Shown here: one piece after another, positions 37,155 to 46,279 of the stretch
Layout: the number at the start of each line of letters is the position of its first letter
How positions within the stretch are numbered: the stretch's first letter is position 1
From: Pseudoduganella rivuli
Lineage (GTDB): Bacteria; Pseudomonadota; Gammaproteobacteria; Burkholderiales; Burkholderiaceae_D
DNA: 64,000 nt
Assembly (NCBI RefSeq): GCF_009674485.1
Contig: NZ_WKJJ01000021.1
Location: 1 to 64,000, forward strand
Reading direction: 5' to 3'
Notes under the pieces: generated by a model
What the model was told of the DNA's origin: nothing
The model's database searches: none
The model's input: the letters and a program-made list of their open reading frames with translations, nothing else
Position numbers and translations under genes: made by a program

Positions 37155-37185
37155 TTCAGCGTAAATTGCATTATATTTATCCGTA
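37155..37185. promoter_or_regulatory. Candidate LysR-type operator between GMC and LysR genes
   Basis: In the 136-base divergent gap, TAAAT (37162-37166) and ATTTA (37175-37179) form an inverted repeat around eight bases, in an AT-rich patch of otherwise GC-rich DNA. This fits the partly symmetrical, AT-rich sites of LysR proteins, but no strict T-N11-A box stands out. The site is a candidate only. Confidence 0.4.
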
Positions 37186-37215
37186 TGATCCATTTTTTGC
37201 ATCAATAGGACACTT

Positions 37216-38148
37216 ATGGATTTCAAGCGCATCCGCCACGCACTGGCCGTCGCAGAGGAAAAAAGCTTTGCCCGGGCCGCCGACAAGGTGAACCTGAGCC
37301 AGCCCGCGCTGAGCCGCAGCATCCAGACCCTGGAAGAAGAACTGGGCGTCTTGTTGTTCGACCGCGACAACCGCAACGTCAACGTCACCAGCGTGGGCGC
37401 CGTGTTCCTGGCGCGGGCGAAAAAGCTGGCCTATGAAATGCGGGGACTGGAGCGCGACATGGCGCTGCTGCGCAGCGGCGACGGCGGCTCGGTGGCGTTT
37501 GGCGCGGGCCCGTTCCCCATGGCCAGTGTGGTGCCCCGCATGACGGACTTGCTGCGCGAACGGCATCCGGGCCTGCGCATTTCGATCACCACCAACAACT
37601 GGCGCCAGTTGCTGACGCAATTGCGCGGCGAACAGCTCGAATTTTTCATCGCCGACACGCGCGACATCGAACCGGCGCCCGACATCACCATCACGCCGCT
37701 GTTCCGCCAGCATGGCGCCCTGCTGGTGCGCACCGGCCACCCGCTGCTGGACCGCCCGTTACGGCTGGACGATTTGCTGGACTACGGCCTGGCCAGCGTC
37801 ACCTTGCCGGAGCGCGTACGGCCGCTGGTGCACAGGATTTTCGGCATCCCGCAGGACGCGGCACTGCCGGTGGCGCTGCAGTGCGACCAGATTCCGCTGC
37901 TGGTCCATGCGACCGTGAACAGCGACCTGGTGTTGCTGGCCACGCAGGCCGCCGTGACGGAAGCGCTGGCCGACGGCCGCCTGGCCATGCTGGACGTGCG
38001 AGGATTGTCCGACGTGTCCACCGACGTGGGCATCGTGCAACTGTTCGGCCGCACCATGTCGCCCGGCGCGGTGGTGGCTATTGAAGTGCTGCGCGAAGTG
38101 GCGGAGCAAACCGTCGCCACTGTCGTCCACGGACGCCAGCAACCGTAG
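37216..38148 (+). CDS. LysR-family regulator, likely SdsB-type activator of the alkyl-sulfate operon
   Basis: A 310-residue regulator. The winged helix-turn-helix is at residues 1-62 (FARAADKVNLSQPALSRSIQTLEEELG), followed by the effector domain from about residue 90 (GSVAFGAGPFPMASVVPRM). It is divergent to the operon it probably controls, the standard LysR layout; sdsB next to sdsA in pseudomonads is the precedent. Its TAG stop codon is provided by a GTAGGGCGG palindrome. Confidence 0.88.
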   Translation: MDFKRIRHALAVAEEKSFARAADKVNLSQPALSRSIQTLEEELGVLLFDRDNRNVNVTSVGAVFLARAKKLAYEMRGLERDMALLRSGDGGSVAFGAGPFPMASVVPRMTDLLRERHPGLRISITTNNWRQLLTQLRGEQLEFFIADTRDIEPAPDITITPLFRQHGALLVRTGHPLLDRPLRLDDLLDYGLASVTLPERVRPLVHRIFGIPQDAALPVALQCDQIPLLVHATVNSDLVLLATQAAVTEALADGRLAMLDVRGLSDVSTDVGIVQLFGRTMSPGAVVAIEVLREVAEQTVATVVHGRQQP

Positions 38149-38251
38149 GGCGGTTTCCGCGCAGCGGAAGCCGCCGTGCGCGCAGTCCGGTACTGCCAGC
38201 CACTGTGGCCACGCAAGCATGGCGGCTTCCGCCCGGCGGAAACCGCCCTAC
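38145..38251. repeat. GTAGGGCGG palindromes, copies 4a and 4b in inverted orientation
   Basis: Copy 4a (38145-38175) starts within the last codon of the LysR gene, and its TAG at 38146-38148 is the stop. Copy 4b (38221-38251) lies inverted 45 bases farther on. Both share the GGCGGTTTCCGC-type stem with copy 2. The pair forms a BIME-like unit between the LysR and helicase genes. Confidence 0.82.
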
Positions 38252-38318
38252 GAAATCCGCACGGTTTACAGGGGGACGGGCGATAATAGGTGTTTCGCCG
38301 CATCCTCTTGACCGCCGC

Positions 38319-40457
38319 ATGACCGACACCACCGCCCCCCGCTTCCACCCCCAGGGCCTGATCCCCACCCAGGAACAAGCCGCCATCCAGCAAGCGCAAA
38401 ACCGTATCTCGCTGGTGGCTGCCAACGCGGGCGCGGCCAAGACCACCACCCTGGCGTTGCGCATCGGCGAAGCGCTGGCGCGGCGCCTGCCGCCGGAACA
38501 GGTGCTGGCGTTGACGTTCACGCCGGAAGCGCGCGACGTGCTGCGCCAGCGGCTGCTCGACATCGGCATTCCGTACGGGCTGGCGAGCGCCGTGCGCGTG
38601 GCCACGTTCGAGGATTTCGCGCAACAGACGCTGGCGGACCTGGAAAACGGCGACGTCCCGCTGCTGCGCCACCTGCGCGACATGAAACCATGGCTGCTGG
38701 AAGCGCTGAGCCGCGTCGGCGAACGCTATTTAGGCAAGGTGGAATACCTGGACATCCGCACCCACAACATCGCGCTGTCGCAAGCCATCGATGCGCAACT
38801 GGCGCTGAAGGCCACCATGCTGCTCGACAGCGTGGACGTCGAATATGTGGGCGTGGAAGAAGCGGCGGAAATCCTGAAAACGCCGCTGGCCGATTACCTG
38901 GCCGCCATCGAATATGAAACCCTGCGCAGCGACAGCGACGGCAGCGCGCAATTCCGCGGCCCGTACGACGCGACGTACGATCTGGCCAGGCTGCTGCAAC
39001 AGGCGCCGGAAGCGGCCGGTTCCCTGCCCCGCTACCGCGTGGTCGTGTGTGACGAATTGCACGATTTGAATGAGGCGGGTTACCGCATCCTGTCCGCGCT
39101 GCTGGCGCAGCCCGATTGCTGGTTTGTCGGCGCCGGCGACAAGGACCAGGTGATCCACTCGAAGCTGGGCGCCAGCGGCGAATTCATGGAAAGCCGTTTT
39201 GCACGCGACTTTGGCAACGTCAAACAATATCCGCTGACCATCACATGGCGCCACGGCCCGCACCTGGCGCTGGCCATGGCGGCCTTCAAGTCCAAGACCG
39301 TGCAGTCAGGCTTGCCGCTGCATACGGAAATCCGCCAGGCGCACTATGCCGATGCGGCAGCCTGCGGCGACAAGATCGTGGCCGCCATCAAGGCGTGGAA
39401 AAAAGACGGTTATCCCATCGATGGCTGCACCGTGCTGCTGCGCGACCGCCACCAGGCCATCGCCGTGGAACAGGCGCTGATGCATGCAAAGATCGGCTAC
39501 CGCACGCCGCCGATGGCCGGTTATTTGCAGCGCGATGAAATCCTGTTCTTGCGCGGCATGATGGCGATTGCCCTCAAAGACCTGGCGGCCGTGAAGTCGC
39601 AGGATGTGCGGATGGCCATCGTTGAAGCGCTGGCGGTGTTCGGCGAAGTGGAACACTCGCACGAACAGCTGGAACAGGCCAAGCGCGACATCGCCAAGCA
39701 CCCGCAATTGCTGGACGGCTTTTATGAACGCTACCTGGATAATGGCAGCAACATTGGCCGCGCCGGGCCGATCAAGGCCGCCATCGAACGCGCCGCCACC
39801 TTCGGTCCTGACTCCCCGGCGCACGAAGCGCTGCGCGCAGTGTGCGACACGATGAACCTGGAACAGGCCGCGCGCCGCATCTTCGTGCGCCCGCACGACG
39901 CGCAGGCGGTGGCCAAATCCATCGCCGGCTTTATCGCCGCCGCCCAGGCGTCGGGCCACACGCTGGCCGGCTTCTGGCAGGAACTCAACGCGGCCGAAGC
40001 CTTCGCGGGCCGCAAGCGCGAAAAAGACGTGGTGACCATCGATTACGCCGTCAACGCCAAGGGCAAGGAATACGAGCACGTGATCCTGCCGTTCCTGGAA
40101 GCCGGCGAATTCCCGGCCGCGCTGGCCGATGCGCGCGAAGAAGACAACCTGTTTTATGTGGCGGCCACGCGCGCGAAAATGCGCCTGACCTTACTGGCGC
40201 CAGACGACGCGGAGCGCCGCAGCCCGTACGTGGCGCGCCTGCGGCTGGCCGCCAACAGCGCGGCGGCGGACCAGGCCATCGCCCGCAACGAAGCCGATGC
40301 GCGCGGCAAGGCGCCCGCCCGCCATTACCTGAGCGCGACCATCCACGAAGCGCAGCAAGTCAAAGCGCTGGGCGCGAAATTCGACTGGCCCCGCAAGGCG
40401 TGGTACGTGGAGCCGGGCATGGACCTGGAACCGTTCCGGCGCTGGCTGCAGCACTGA
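38319..40457 (+). CDS. UvrD-like helicase with C-terminal DUF5710-like domain
   Basis: A 712-residue superfamily 1 helicase-like protein. Q-motif-like IPTQEQAAIQ, then a Walker A variant (VAANAGAAKTTTLALRI) in which Ala replaces the Gly normally before Lys, then a Walker B-type VVVCDELHDL. The UvrD_C motifs include VTIDYAVNAKGKEYEHVILP and EEDNLFYVAATRAKMRLTLL. The last 45 residues (KALGAKFDWPRKAWYVEPGMDLEPFRRWL) match the DUF5710 module found in DNA-processing proteins. ATPase activity is likely but the altered Walker A deserves testing. No operon partner. Confidence 0.8.
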   Translation: MTDTTAPRFHPQGLIPTQEQAAIQQAQNRISLVAANAGAAKTTTLALRIGEALARRLPPEQVLALTFTPEARDVLRQRLLDIGIPYGLASAVRVATFEDFAQQTLADLENGDVPLLRHLRDMKPWLLEALSRVGERYLGKVEYLDIRTHNIALSQAIDAQLALKATMLLDSVDVEYVGVEEAAEILKTPLADYLAAIEYETLRSDSDGSAQFRGPYDATYDLARLLQQAPEAAGSLPRYRVVVCDELHDLNEAGYRILSALLAQPDCWFVGAGDKDQVIHSKLGASGEFMESRFARDFGNVKQYPLTITWRHGPHLALAMAAFKSKTVQSGLPLHTEIRQAHYADAAACGDKIVAAIKAWKKDGYPIDGCTVLLRDRHQAIAVEQALMHAKIGYRTPPMAGYLQRDEILFLRGMMAIALKDLAAVKSQDVRMAIVEALAVFGEVEHSHEQLEQAKRDIAKHPQLLDGFYERYLDNGSNIGRAGPIKAAIERAATFGPDSPAHEALRAVCDTMNLEQAARRIFVRPHDAQAVAKSIAGFIAAAQASGHTLAGFWQELNAAEAFAGRKREKDVVTIDYAVNAKGKEYEHVILPFLEAGEFPAALADAREEDNLFYVAATRAKMRLTLLAPDDAERRSPYVARLRLAANSAAADQAIARNEADARGKAPARHYLSATIHEAQQVKALGAKFDWPRKAWYVEPGMDLEPFRRWLQH

Positions 40458-40528
40458 GCCAATCCTGCCCGCGGCGTATGGATTCCCGCGTAGCACTGCC
40501 ATGGCTTGCATGAGATTACCAATATGAC

Positions 40529-40548
40529 AATGTGACCGTAATCACATT
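40529..40548. promoter_or_regulatory. CRP/Vfr-type binding site upstream of the DUF4214 genes
   Basis: TGTGA (40531-40535), six bases, TCACA (40542-40546) is a perfect match to the core of the CRP consensus, and the flanking AA and TTT also fit. It lies 55-72 bases before the ATG of the first DUF4214 gene, an activator-like distance. It is the only such site I noticed in the window. Confidence 0.65.
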
Positions 40549-40602
40549 TTTCCTATTGTCATTCTTCTACGATTGCACATCTTTTAATGCGATCCGATCC
40601 CC

Positions 40603-41529
40603 ATGGCACACAGCACCAACGATATCCAGAAACTGTACCTCGCCTACTTCAGCCGCCCCGCCGACCTGGCCGGCCTGGACTACTGGCAGCACAGCGGCGT
40701 CACTCTGGCGGAGATTGCCGCCTCGTTCAGCCAGAGTTCCGAGTACACGCAGCGCTTCGCCGGCATGGACAACAGCGGCGTGGTGCGGCAGGTCTATTAC
40801 AACCTGTTCGCGCGCGATGGCGAACCGGCCGGCGTGGCGTACTGGAGCGGGCTGCTGGACAAGGGCGCGATCCAGATCGGCTCCGTCGTGACCAGCATGC
40901 TGGAAGGCGCGCAGGGGCGCGACAAAGTCGCGGTTGCCAGCAAGCTGGATGCCATGAGTCAGTTCTGCGATGCGGTTGCCAATGGCGCCGATGTTTCGCT
41001 GCGCGCGGGCTTGATGCCCGCCGACCTCGCCACGGCGCGCGCGTGGCTGGGCAATGTATCGGATGCGGCCTCGCTGGCCAATGCCCAGGTCGCGATGCCT
41101 TCCATGCTCAAGGCCATGGGGGCGGTTCCCGGTGCGAACGTGGTGCTGAGCGGCCATGTGCGTGCCATCGGGGCGATCGCCGGCGCCACGGTTTTTGTCG
41201 ACACCAACCACAATGGCATCCCGGAACAGGGCGAAGCCAGCGCCGTCACCGACTTGAACGGCTTTTACCTGCTGTCCGGCCGGATCGGGCCGGCGGCCTA
41301 CCAGCAAACGGTCGATCCGCTGCATGTCGACGTCCTCGTGCAGGGCGGCGTCGACGCGCAAACCGGGCTGGCCAACAAGGACATCTTCACGTGGAGTTAC
41401 GACACCACGTCCTACCCCTACATGGGCGCACAGTTCAAGGAAGCCCATGTCGATTTCGGCCCGCAAGGCGCCCACTTCCATGACGCAGGCATTGCACTGA
41501 CGGGGATACCTGCCACAACTTTCGAGTGA
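40603..41529 (+). CDS. DUF4214-domain protein, shorter copy
   Basis: A 308-residue protein. Two DUF4214-type units lie in the first 120 residues: IQKLYLAYFSRPADLAGLDYW and VRQVYYNLFARDGEPAGVAYW. In the second half VLSGHVRAIGAIAGATVFVDTNHNGIPEQGEASAVTD resembles a SpaA/SdrB-like beta domain with a Ca-binding-type DTNHNG loop. No signal peptide is visible. DUF4214 proteins are common in RTX-like, type I secreted or surface-layer proteins. The gene overlaps the start region of its larger paralog. Confidence 0.8.
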   Translation: MAHSTNDIQKLYLAYFSRPADLAGLDYWQHSGVTLAEIAASFSQSSEYTQRFAGMDNSGVVRQVYYNLFARDGEPAGVAYWSGLLDKGAIQIGSVVTSMLEGAQGRDKVAVASKLDAMSQFCDAVANGADVSLRAGLMPADLATARAWLGNVSDAASLANAQVAMPSMLKAMGAVPGANVVLSGHVRAIGAIAGATVFVDTNHNGIPEQGEASAVTDLNGFYLLSGRIGPAAYQQTVDPLHVDVLVQGGVDAQTGLANKDIFTWSYDTTSYPYMGAQFKEAHVDFGPQGAHFHDAGIALTGIPATTFE

Positions 41530-41534
41530 CGACC

Positions 41535-43706
41535 ATGAAACCTACCGCAACCGAAGTCCAGCAACTGTACATCGCTTATTTCAACCGCCCCGCCGAACCG
41601 GATGGCTTGCGCTACTGGACCGGCGTGGACGCATCGCAGGACACCATCGCGGCCACGTTCGCGCTGGCCACGGAATTCAAACAGCGCTACGCCAACATGA
41701 GCAACATGGACATCGTCCAGGCCATGTACCACAACCTGTTTGGCCGCGCGGCCGACGCGGGCGGCGCCGAGTACTGGAGCGGGCTGCTCGACATAGGCGC
41801 CGTGAAACCGGACTTCGTGGCGCTGTCGCTGATGCGCGGCGCACGGGGCAGCGACGCCGTGGTGCTGGCCAACAAGGTGCAGATGGCGCAGTCGCTGACT
41901 GAAAGCATTCCCACCCTGCTGCCCTACGTGGCGGACCGCGACCTCAACGCCATCACTTCGATGTGGCTGGAACAGGTGACGGATACGGCTTCGCTGCAAA
42001 TCGCGCGCACGGCGCTGGCCGAGCAAGTGGCGCACCCGGGCACCAGCACCATGATGGTCAGCGGCCAGGCGCAAGGCGTCGGCTTCCTGCGCGACGCCAC
42101 GGTCTTCATCGACACCAATGGCAACGGTGTGCTCGATACCAACGAACAGTCGACCAAGACCGACGCCAACGGCCACTTCCTTCTGGCGTCGACGCAATCG
42201 TCGGACTTCCCGCAGCCGGGGGCAACGTGGAACAAGCACGTGCTGGTGACGGGCGGCTTCGACCTGGCCACCCAGCGCGCCCATAACGGCACGCTGTCGC
42301 TGACGTTCGAGCAGCAGCATTCGGGCGGCTATCCCGCCACCACGCTGGTGCGCGCCAACGCCAGCGCCATGACCACGCTGCGCGACGCGCTGCTGCGCCA
42401 GGGCGCCACGGCCGATGCCGCGGACGCCACACTGGCCACGGCCTTCGGCTCGAAGTTCAGCGCAGGCGCGGACAACCTGGTCGCCGTGCTGGACGCGGAA
42501 AGCATCGCCCGCGCTGAAGCGCTGACGGTCTTTGCCTTCAATGCGGAAATCGACGGCATTGCCGAAGTGGTGGCGCGCACGCTGCAATTGCTGAGCGCGC
42601 GCTGGCCAGCCAGCGGCGTGACGTACTTGCCGCCCAAGCTGTCGCTGGACGTGGCCATGAAAGCGGCCTACGAAGGCATGGCCAGCGTGCTGACGGAACT
42701 GAAAGGCAGCGCATCGCTGGACAATGGCGCCACCTTGCTGAAAGTGTTGACCACCGCCGCCACGCTGCCGCGCCTGGCCGATGGCACGGTCCTGGACGGC
42801 ACGGCCGCCAAATCGCTGGCGGCGCTCAGCACCGCCACGCTGGACGCCTTCAAGCAAATCATGGGCACGGCCGTGCCGCTGGCCCAACCGTTCAACGATC
42901 ACGCCGTCACCGTCCCCACCGATCCATGGCCGACACTGGTGCGCACGGTGCAAGTGCGCGCCATGCTGGACGACCTGGCCGACACGCTGCCGCAAGCGGT
43001 GGCGCAAAACAAGGCGGCCGCCCTGCTGCCGCAATGGACGGCGACGGCCATCGCCGAGCGCGTCGCCGCCAAGGACGTGGGCGACATCGATCCCTACAGC
43101 CAGAGCGACAGTTATTCCATCTCCCTGGCCAACGGCACGCCACCCGCGCTGGACAAGCTGGCGGTGGAACAAGTCTACGTGGCCATGCTGAACCGTCCGG
43201 CTTCACCGGCCGAGCTGCAAAAATGGATGACCAAAGGCGATGCCGCCGCGCTGGCGACCGAACTGAAGGCGACGCCGGAATGGCAGGGAAAAAGCAGCGA
43301 TGCGGAAGCCGTCAATACGCTATACGTGAACCTGTTCGGGCACGCCGCCGACGTGTCGGGCTTGACCTACTGGACCGGCGTACTGCGCGACCAGAAGGTC
43401 GACTTGGGCACGCTGGCGCAATACCTCGCGAAAGGCGCCGGCGGCAGCGATATAACGACGGTGCGCAACAAGACCGTGGGTGCGCTGGAATTTACGTCGG
43501 CACTGTCAACACCTGAATTGGTGGCGAATTTCAACACCAATCCCCTCGCCGCGAAATACTGGATGACCAACGTCACGGACGACGCCACGTTGAAAACGTC
43601 GCTGGACCAGTTGACGGAATTCGTGATCTCCGACGGCGGTCCGGTGGTGGTGATCGGCGCGCAAGACAACACGACAGTACTGCATGGCGCCTTCAGCGGA
43701 ATGTGA
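41535..43706 (+). CDS. DUF4214-domain protein, longer copy
   Basis: A 723-residue paralog. The N-terminal pair of DUF4214 units is VQQLYIAYFNRPAEPDGLRYW and VQAMYHNLFGRAADAGGAEYW. A beta domain follows with TVFIDTNGNGVLDTNEQSTKTD. A long helical Ala-rich middle (about residues 270-530) separates this from a second DUF4214 pair near the C-terminus (VEQVYVAMLNRPASPAELQKW and NTLYVNLFGHAADVSGLTYW). No signal peptide, so secretion, if any, would be by a type I-like route; no transporter genes are adjacent. A GTG at 41526 is an alternative start. Its 3' end overlaps the convergent gene by 14 bases. Confidence 0.82.
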   Translation: MKPTATEVQQLYIAYFNRPAEPDGLRYWTGVDASQDTIAATFALATEFKQRYANMSNMDIVQAMYHNLFGRAADAGGAEYWSGLLDIGAVKPDFVALSLMRGARGSDAVVLANKVQMAQSLTESIPTLLPYVADRDLNAITSMWLEQVTDTASLQIARTALAEQVAHPGTSTMMVSGQAQGVGFLRDATVFIDTNGNGVLDTNEQSTKTDANGHFLLASTQSSDFPQPGATWNKHVLVTGGFDLATQRAHNGTLSLTFEQQHSGGYPATTLVRANASAMTTLRDALLRQGATADAADATLATAFGSKFSAGADNLVAVLDAESIARAEALTVFAFNAEIDGIAEVVARTLQLLSARWPASGVTYLPPKLSLDVAMKAAYEGMASVLTELKGSASLDNGATLLKVLTTAATLPRLADGTVLDGTAAKSLAALSTATLDAFKQIMGTAVPLAQPFNDHAVTVPTDPWPTLVRTVQVRAMLDDLADTLPQAVAQNKAAALLPQWTATAIAERVAAKDVGDIDPYSQSDSYSISLANGTPPALDKLAVEQVYVAMLNRPASPAELQKWMTKGDAAALATELKATPEWQGKSSDAEAVNTLYVNLFGHAADVSGLTYWTGVLRDQKVDLGTLAQYLAKGAGGSDITTVRNKTVGALEFTSALSTPELVANFNTNPLAAKYWMTNVTDDATLKTSLDQLTEFVISDGGPVVVIGAQDNTTVLHGAFSGM

Positions 43707-44427
43707 TGGCCTTGTTCAGCCGCTCGATCACGCCATCGGGCACCGCCTTGCCGCACATGATGTGACGCTCCACGCCGCGCGGCATGCCGCGTGGCCGCAA
43801 CAGGCGCAGGCTGGCGCCGCGCCCGTTGCTGCGGGACAGCAGGTATTGTCCCTCTTCCTCGGACACGAACATGAAGTCCGCCGCGCCGGCGCCGATCGAC
43901 AGCAGCATCTGCTCCACGCTGCCCGCCGTGACGGCAATTTGCGGCTTGCCGCGCGCAATCATGGTGTCGATTTCCTGGCCATAGGAAAAGTTATCCTTGA
44001 CGACAATGCGGGTGGCCGGGTTTTGCAATAGCTGTTCCAGGGTGGCGCCATCCGGGATGATATAGGTGGCGTTGGCCAGCAAGACCCACTCCTTGTCCCG
44101 ATAAATCGGTTTCGTGAACCGGGCAAAGCGTTCCCGCTCGGGATTGCGGAACCAGCCGATGGCGCAGCTTTGCTGCTGTCCATCCTTGACCATGGCCAGT
44201 TGGCGGTTGGTCGGCACCACCATCCACGTGACGGAAACACCGGCCTGGCGGAACGCCTGGGTGGCGGGCGAGCCCGTCAGCCCGGTGGGGGCGCCATCGG
44301 CGCCGGGCGATAAATAGGGAGGACGTTCGTGATAGGTGGCAACTATCCGCTCTTGCGCCCCACAACCTGCCGCTGCCAGCAGCTGTACCAGAAGGCTCAA
44401 CATCAGCAAGTGCGGGGTTGCCTGCAT
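43693..44427 (-). CDS. Periplasmic solute-binding-like protein (SBP family 3 type)
   Basis: A 244-residue protein with a signal peptide (MQATPHLLMLSLLVQLLAAA, possibly a lipobox at AAAGC). The mature part reads RIVATYHERPPYLSPGADGAPTGL, QSCAIGWFRNPERERFARFTKPIYRDKEW and DNFSYGQEIDTMIARG, a small periplasmic binding-protein fold. No ABC transporter genes adjoin, so it resembles the second orphan SBP of this window (5237-6073) in context. Convergent overlap with the DUF4214 gene. Confidence 0.75.
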   Translation of the reverse strand: MQATPHLLMLSLLVQLLAAAGCGAQERIVATYHERPPYLSPGADGAPTGLTGSPATQAFRQAGVSVTWMVVPTNRQLAMVKDGQQQSCAIGWFRNPERERFARFTKPIYRDKEWVLLANATYIIPDGATLEQLLQNPATRIVVKDNFSYGQEIDTMIARGKPQIAVTAGSVEQMLLSIGAGAADFMFVSEEEGQYLLSRSNGRGASLRLLRPRGMPRGVERHIMCGKAVPDGVIERLNKAITFR

Positions 44428-44556
44428 GTCATAACCTGCTCGCCTGTTACCTGATTGGCACTAGAGACAATCTACCAATTGTCAATTCGCTTATGATACT
44501 CCTGCACATGAAAGCCGCATATAATCGCGGATTCGCCGTTCGTATTTTCACCACAG

Positions 44557-45339
44557 ATGACTTCCAACGCATTGCCCGCAGTTGTTTTGCTGCACAGCTC
44601 CATGAGTTCCAAGGGCCAGTGGTCCGAACTGATCAACCAACACCAATCCGGCTTCCGTTTCATCGCGGTCGACTTGCTGGGCTATGGCAAATCGCCGTTC
44701 CCGGAAGAAGCGGCCGGCCCCGGCTTTTCGCTGGCGCACGAAGTGGACGCCGTGATGGCCACCATCTCGCTGCAACTGGCGCCGGACGAACCGTTCCACC
44801 TTGTCGGCCACTCGTACGGCGGCGCCACGGCGCTGCGCCTGGCGCGCCAGGAACGCCGGCGCGTGCTGTCGCTGACGGTGTTCGAGCCGGTGGCATTCCA
44901 CCTGCTCGATGAAAGCGATGAAGCCCGCGTGGAAATCGAAGACGTGGTGGCCTGCATCCGCGACGCCGCCAGCGACCAGGATGGCACCCGCACCTTCATC
45001 GATTACTGGAACCGCGCCGGCGCGTTCGATTCGCTGCCGGAAGCGCAGCAGCAGCGCTTCGCGTCGCAGATCGCCAAGGTCAAGCTGGACTTCCACGCAC
45101 TGCTGAACGAACCGGCATCCCTGGCCGACATGGCGCAGCTGGACATGCCCGCGCTGGTCCTGTCCGGCGCCGCCAGCCCCCTGTCCACCCGCCGCGTGGC
45201 AGCCCGCCTGGCCGACGCCCTGCCCAACGCCACCGCAGCGCAAACCAAAGGCGGCCACATGGCCCCGATCACCCACGCCGCCGTGGTGAACCCGCTGATC
45301 GCCAGCTTCCTGGCAGGAGAAGAAATCACCGCCGCATAA
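44557..45339 (+). CDS. Alpha/beta hydrolase
   Basis: A 260-residue cytoplasmic enzyme. The oxyanion-type region LLHSSMSSKGQW lies at residues 11-22. The nucleophile elbow is LVGHSYGGATALRLA with Ser near residue 91, the acid is probably the Asp in SLADMAQLDMPALVLSG or close by, and the His is in TKGGHMAPITHA. The family covers many esterases and lyases, so the substrate cannot be told. A GTAGGGCGG palindrome lies just downstream. Confidence 0.85.
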   Translation: MTSNALPAVVLLHSSMSSKGQWSELINQHQSGFRFIAVDLLGYGKSPFPEEAAGPGFSLAHEVDAVMATISLQLAPDEPFHLVGHSYGGATALRLARQERRRVLSLTVFEPVAFHLLDESDEARVEIEDVVACIRDAASDQDGTRTFIDYWNRAGAFDSLPEAQQQRFASQIAKVKLDFHALLNEPASLADMAQLDMPALVLSGAASPLSTRRVAARLADALPNATAAQTKGGHMAPITHAAVVNPLIASFLAGEEITAA

Positions 45340-45381
45340 ACAGCAGGCCCCTCCCATCACAGAAAGAGGCGGCCTCACTCC

Positions 45382-45406
45382 GTAGGGCGGCTTTTACAAA
45401 GCCGCC
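45382..45406 (+). repeat. GTAGGGCGG palindrome, copy 5
   Basis: A short copy: the head GTAGGGCGG, then a stem GGCGGCTTT closed by AAAGCCGCC around TAC. It lies between two convergent genes, the alpha/beta hydrolase and the metallophosphoesterase, where a bidirectional terminator would be useful. Confidence 0.7.
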
Positions 45407-45428
45407 CTGCCTGCAAACCACCACCACC

Positions 45429-46169
45429 TCACCCCATCCGCCCCGTCCGCAAAGCCACCGCCCAATCCGGACGCCCATTCCGCTCCGCCAGCTCCGCCGC
45501 CGCCCGAAAATCATACGGCACCGCCACCAGCTCCACCCGCCATCCCGCATCGCCCTTCTCCAGCAACGCATACCGCGCATGCGGCGTCCCGTTCTCCACC
45601 ACGTGCGGATAAGGCATGTCATCGTCATACGCCTGCAACCCCACGCTGCCCGGATTGACGATCAGCCGCCCGTCCTCCAGTTGCACGGCGCGCGGCACAT
45701 GCGTATGCCCGCACAGCACCAGCGGCGCCTCCGCCCCCGCCGCCCGCTCGACCACTTCCGCATGCGTGGCGGGCCGCATGCCCTGCGGTTCCGTCACCGT
45801 CTCCAGCCAGTAAATCAAATCGCTGCCCGGCGTCCCGTGCACCATCTGCACGTCCGCATTGAGCCGCAGCGTGGCAGGCAACCCGGCCAGCCATTCGCGC
45901 TGTTTCTGCGTGAGCTGCTGGTGCGCATACAAATCGGACGCCCCCATGCGCTCCGGCGCGTGCGTCAGCACTTGCCGCTCATGGTTGCCGGCAATGGTCG
46001 GCAGCGCCAGCGCCATCAGGCGGTCCGCCGTCTCGCCAGGCAGCAAGGGGCCGGACACGATATCGCCCAGGTTGACAATCACATCCGCCCCGCGCCGCGC
46101 AATATCGGCCAGGACGGCTTCCAGCGCCCACAGGTTGCCGTGGATATCGGACATGGCGGCGATACGCAT
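45429..46169 (-). CDS. Metallophosphoesterase (YfcE/phosphodiesterase type)
   Basis: A 246-residue calcineurin-like phosphoesterase. The metal-binding motifs are visible in order: AAMSDIHGNLWALEAVL (D-x-H), NLGDIVSGP (GD), IAGNHERQVLT (GNH[ED]), VHGTPGS and LCGHTHVPRAVQL (GHTH). This set defines the YfcE-like subfamily of small phosphodiesterases. The substrate is unknown. It is divergent from the VOC gene. Confidence 0.9.
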   Translation of the reverse strand: MRIAAMSDIHGNLWALEAVLADIARRGADVIVNLGDIVSGPLLPGETADRLMALALPTIAGNHERQVLTHAPERMGASDLYAHQQLTQKQREWLAGLPATLRLNADVQMVHGTPGSDLIYWLETVTEPQGMRPATHAEVVERAAGAEAPLVLCGHTHVPRAVQLEDGRLIVNPGSVGLQAYDDDMPYPHVVENGTPHARYALLEKGDAGWRVELVAVPYDFRAAAELAERNGRPDWAVALRTGRMG

Positions 46170-46279
46170 GATGTTCCTTTCTATTAATGGAATCGGGAGA
46201 GCGCCATCGTAGCAAACCGCGGCAAAACACGCCGCGCCCGGAACGCCTACAATGGCAAGTCCAGCAGCCAGGAGGATTT

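Noticed and set aside
40603..43706. Type I secretion (RTX) operon around the DUF4214 genes
   Set aside because: No GGxGxDxxx nonapeptide repeats and no ABC, HlyD-like or TolC-like genes in the neighbourhood.
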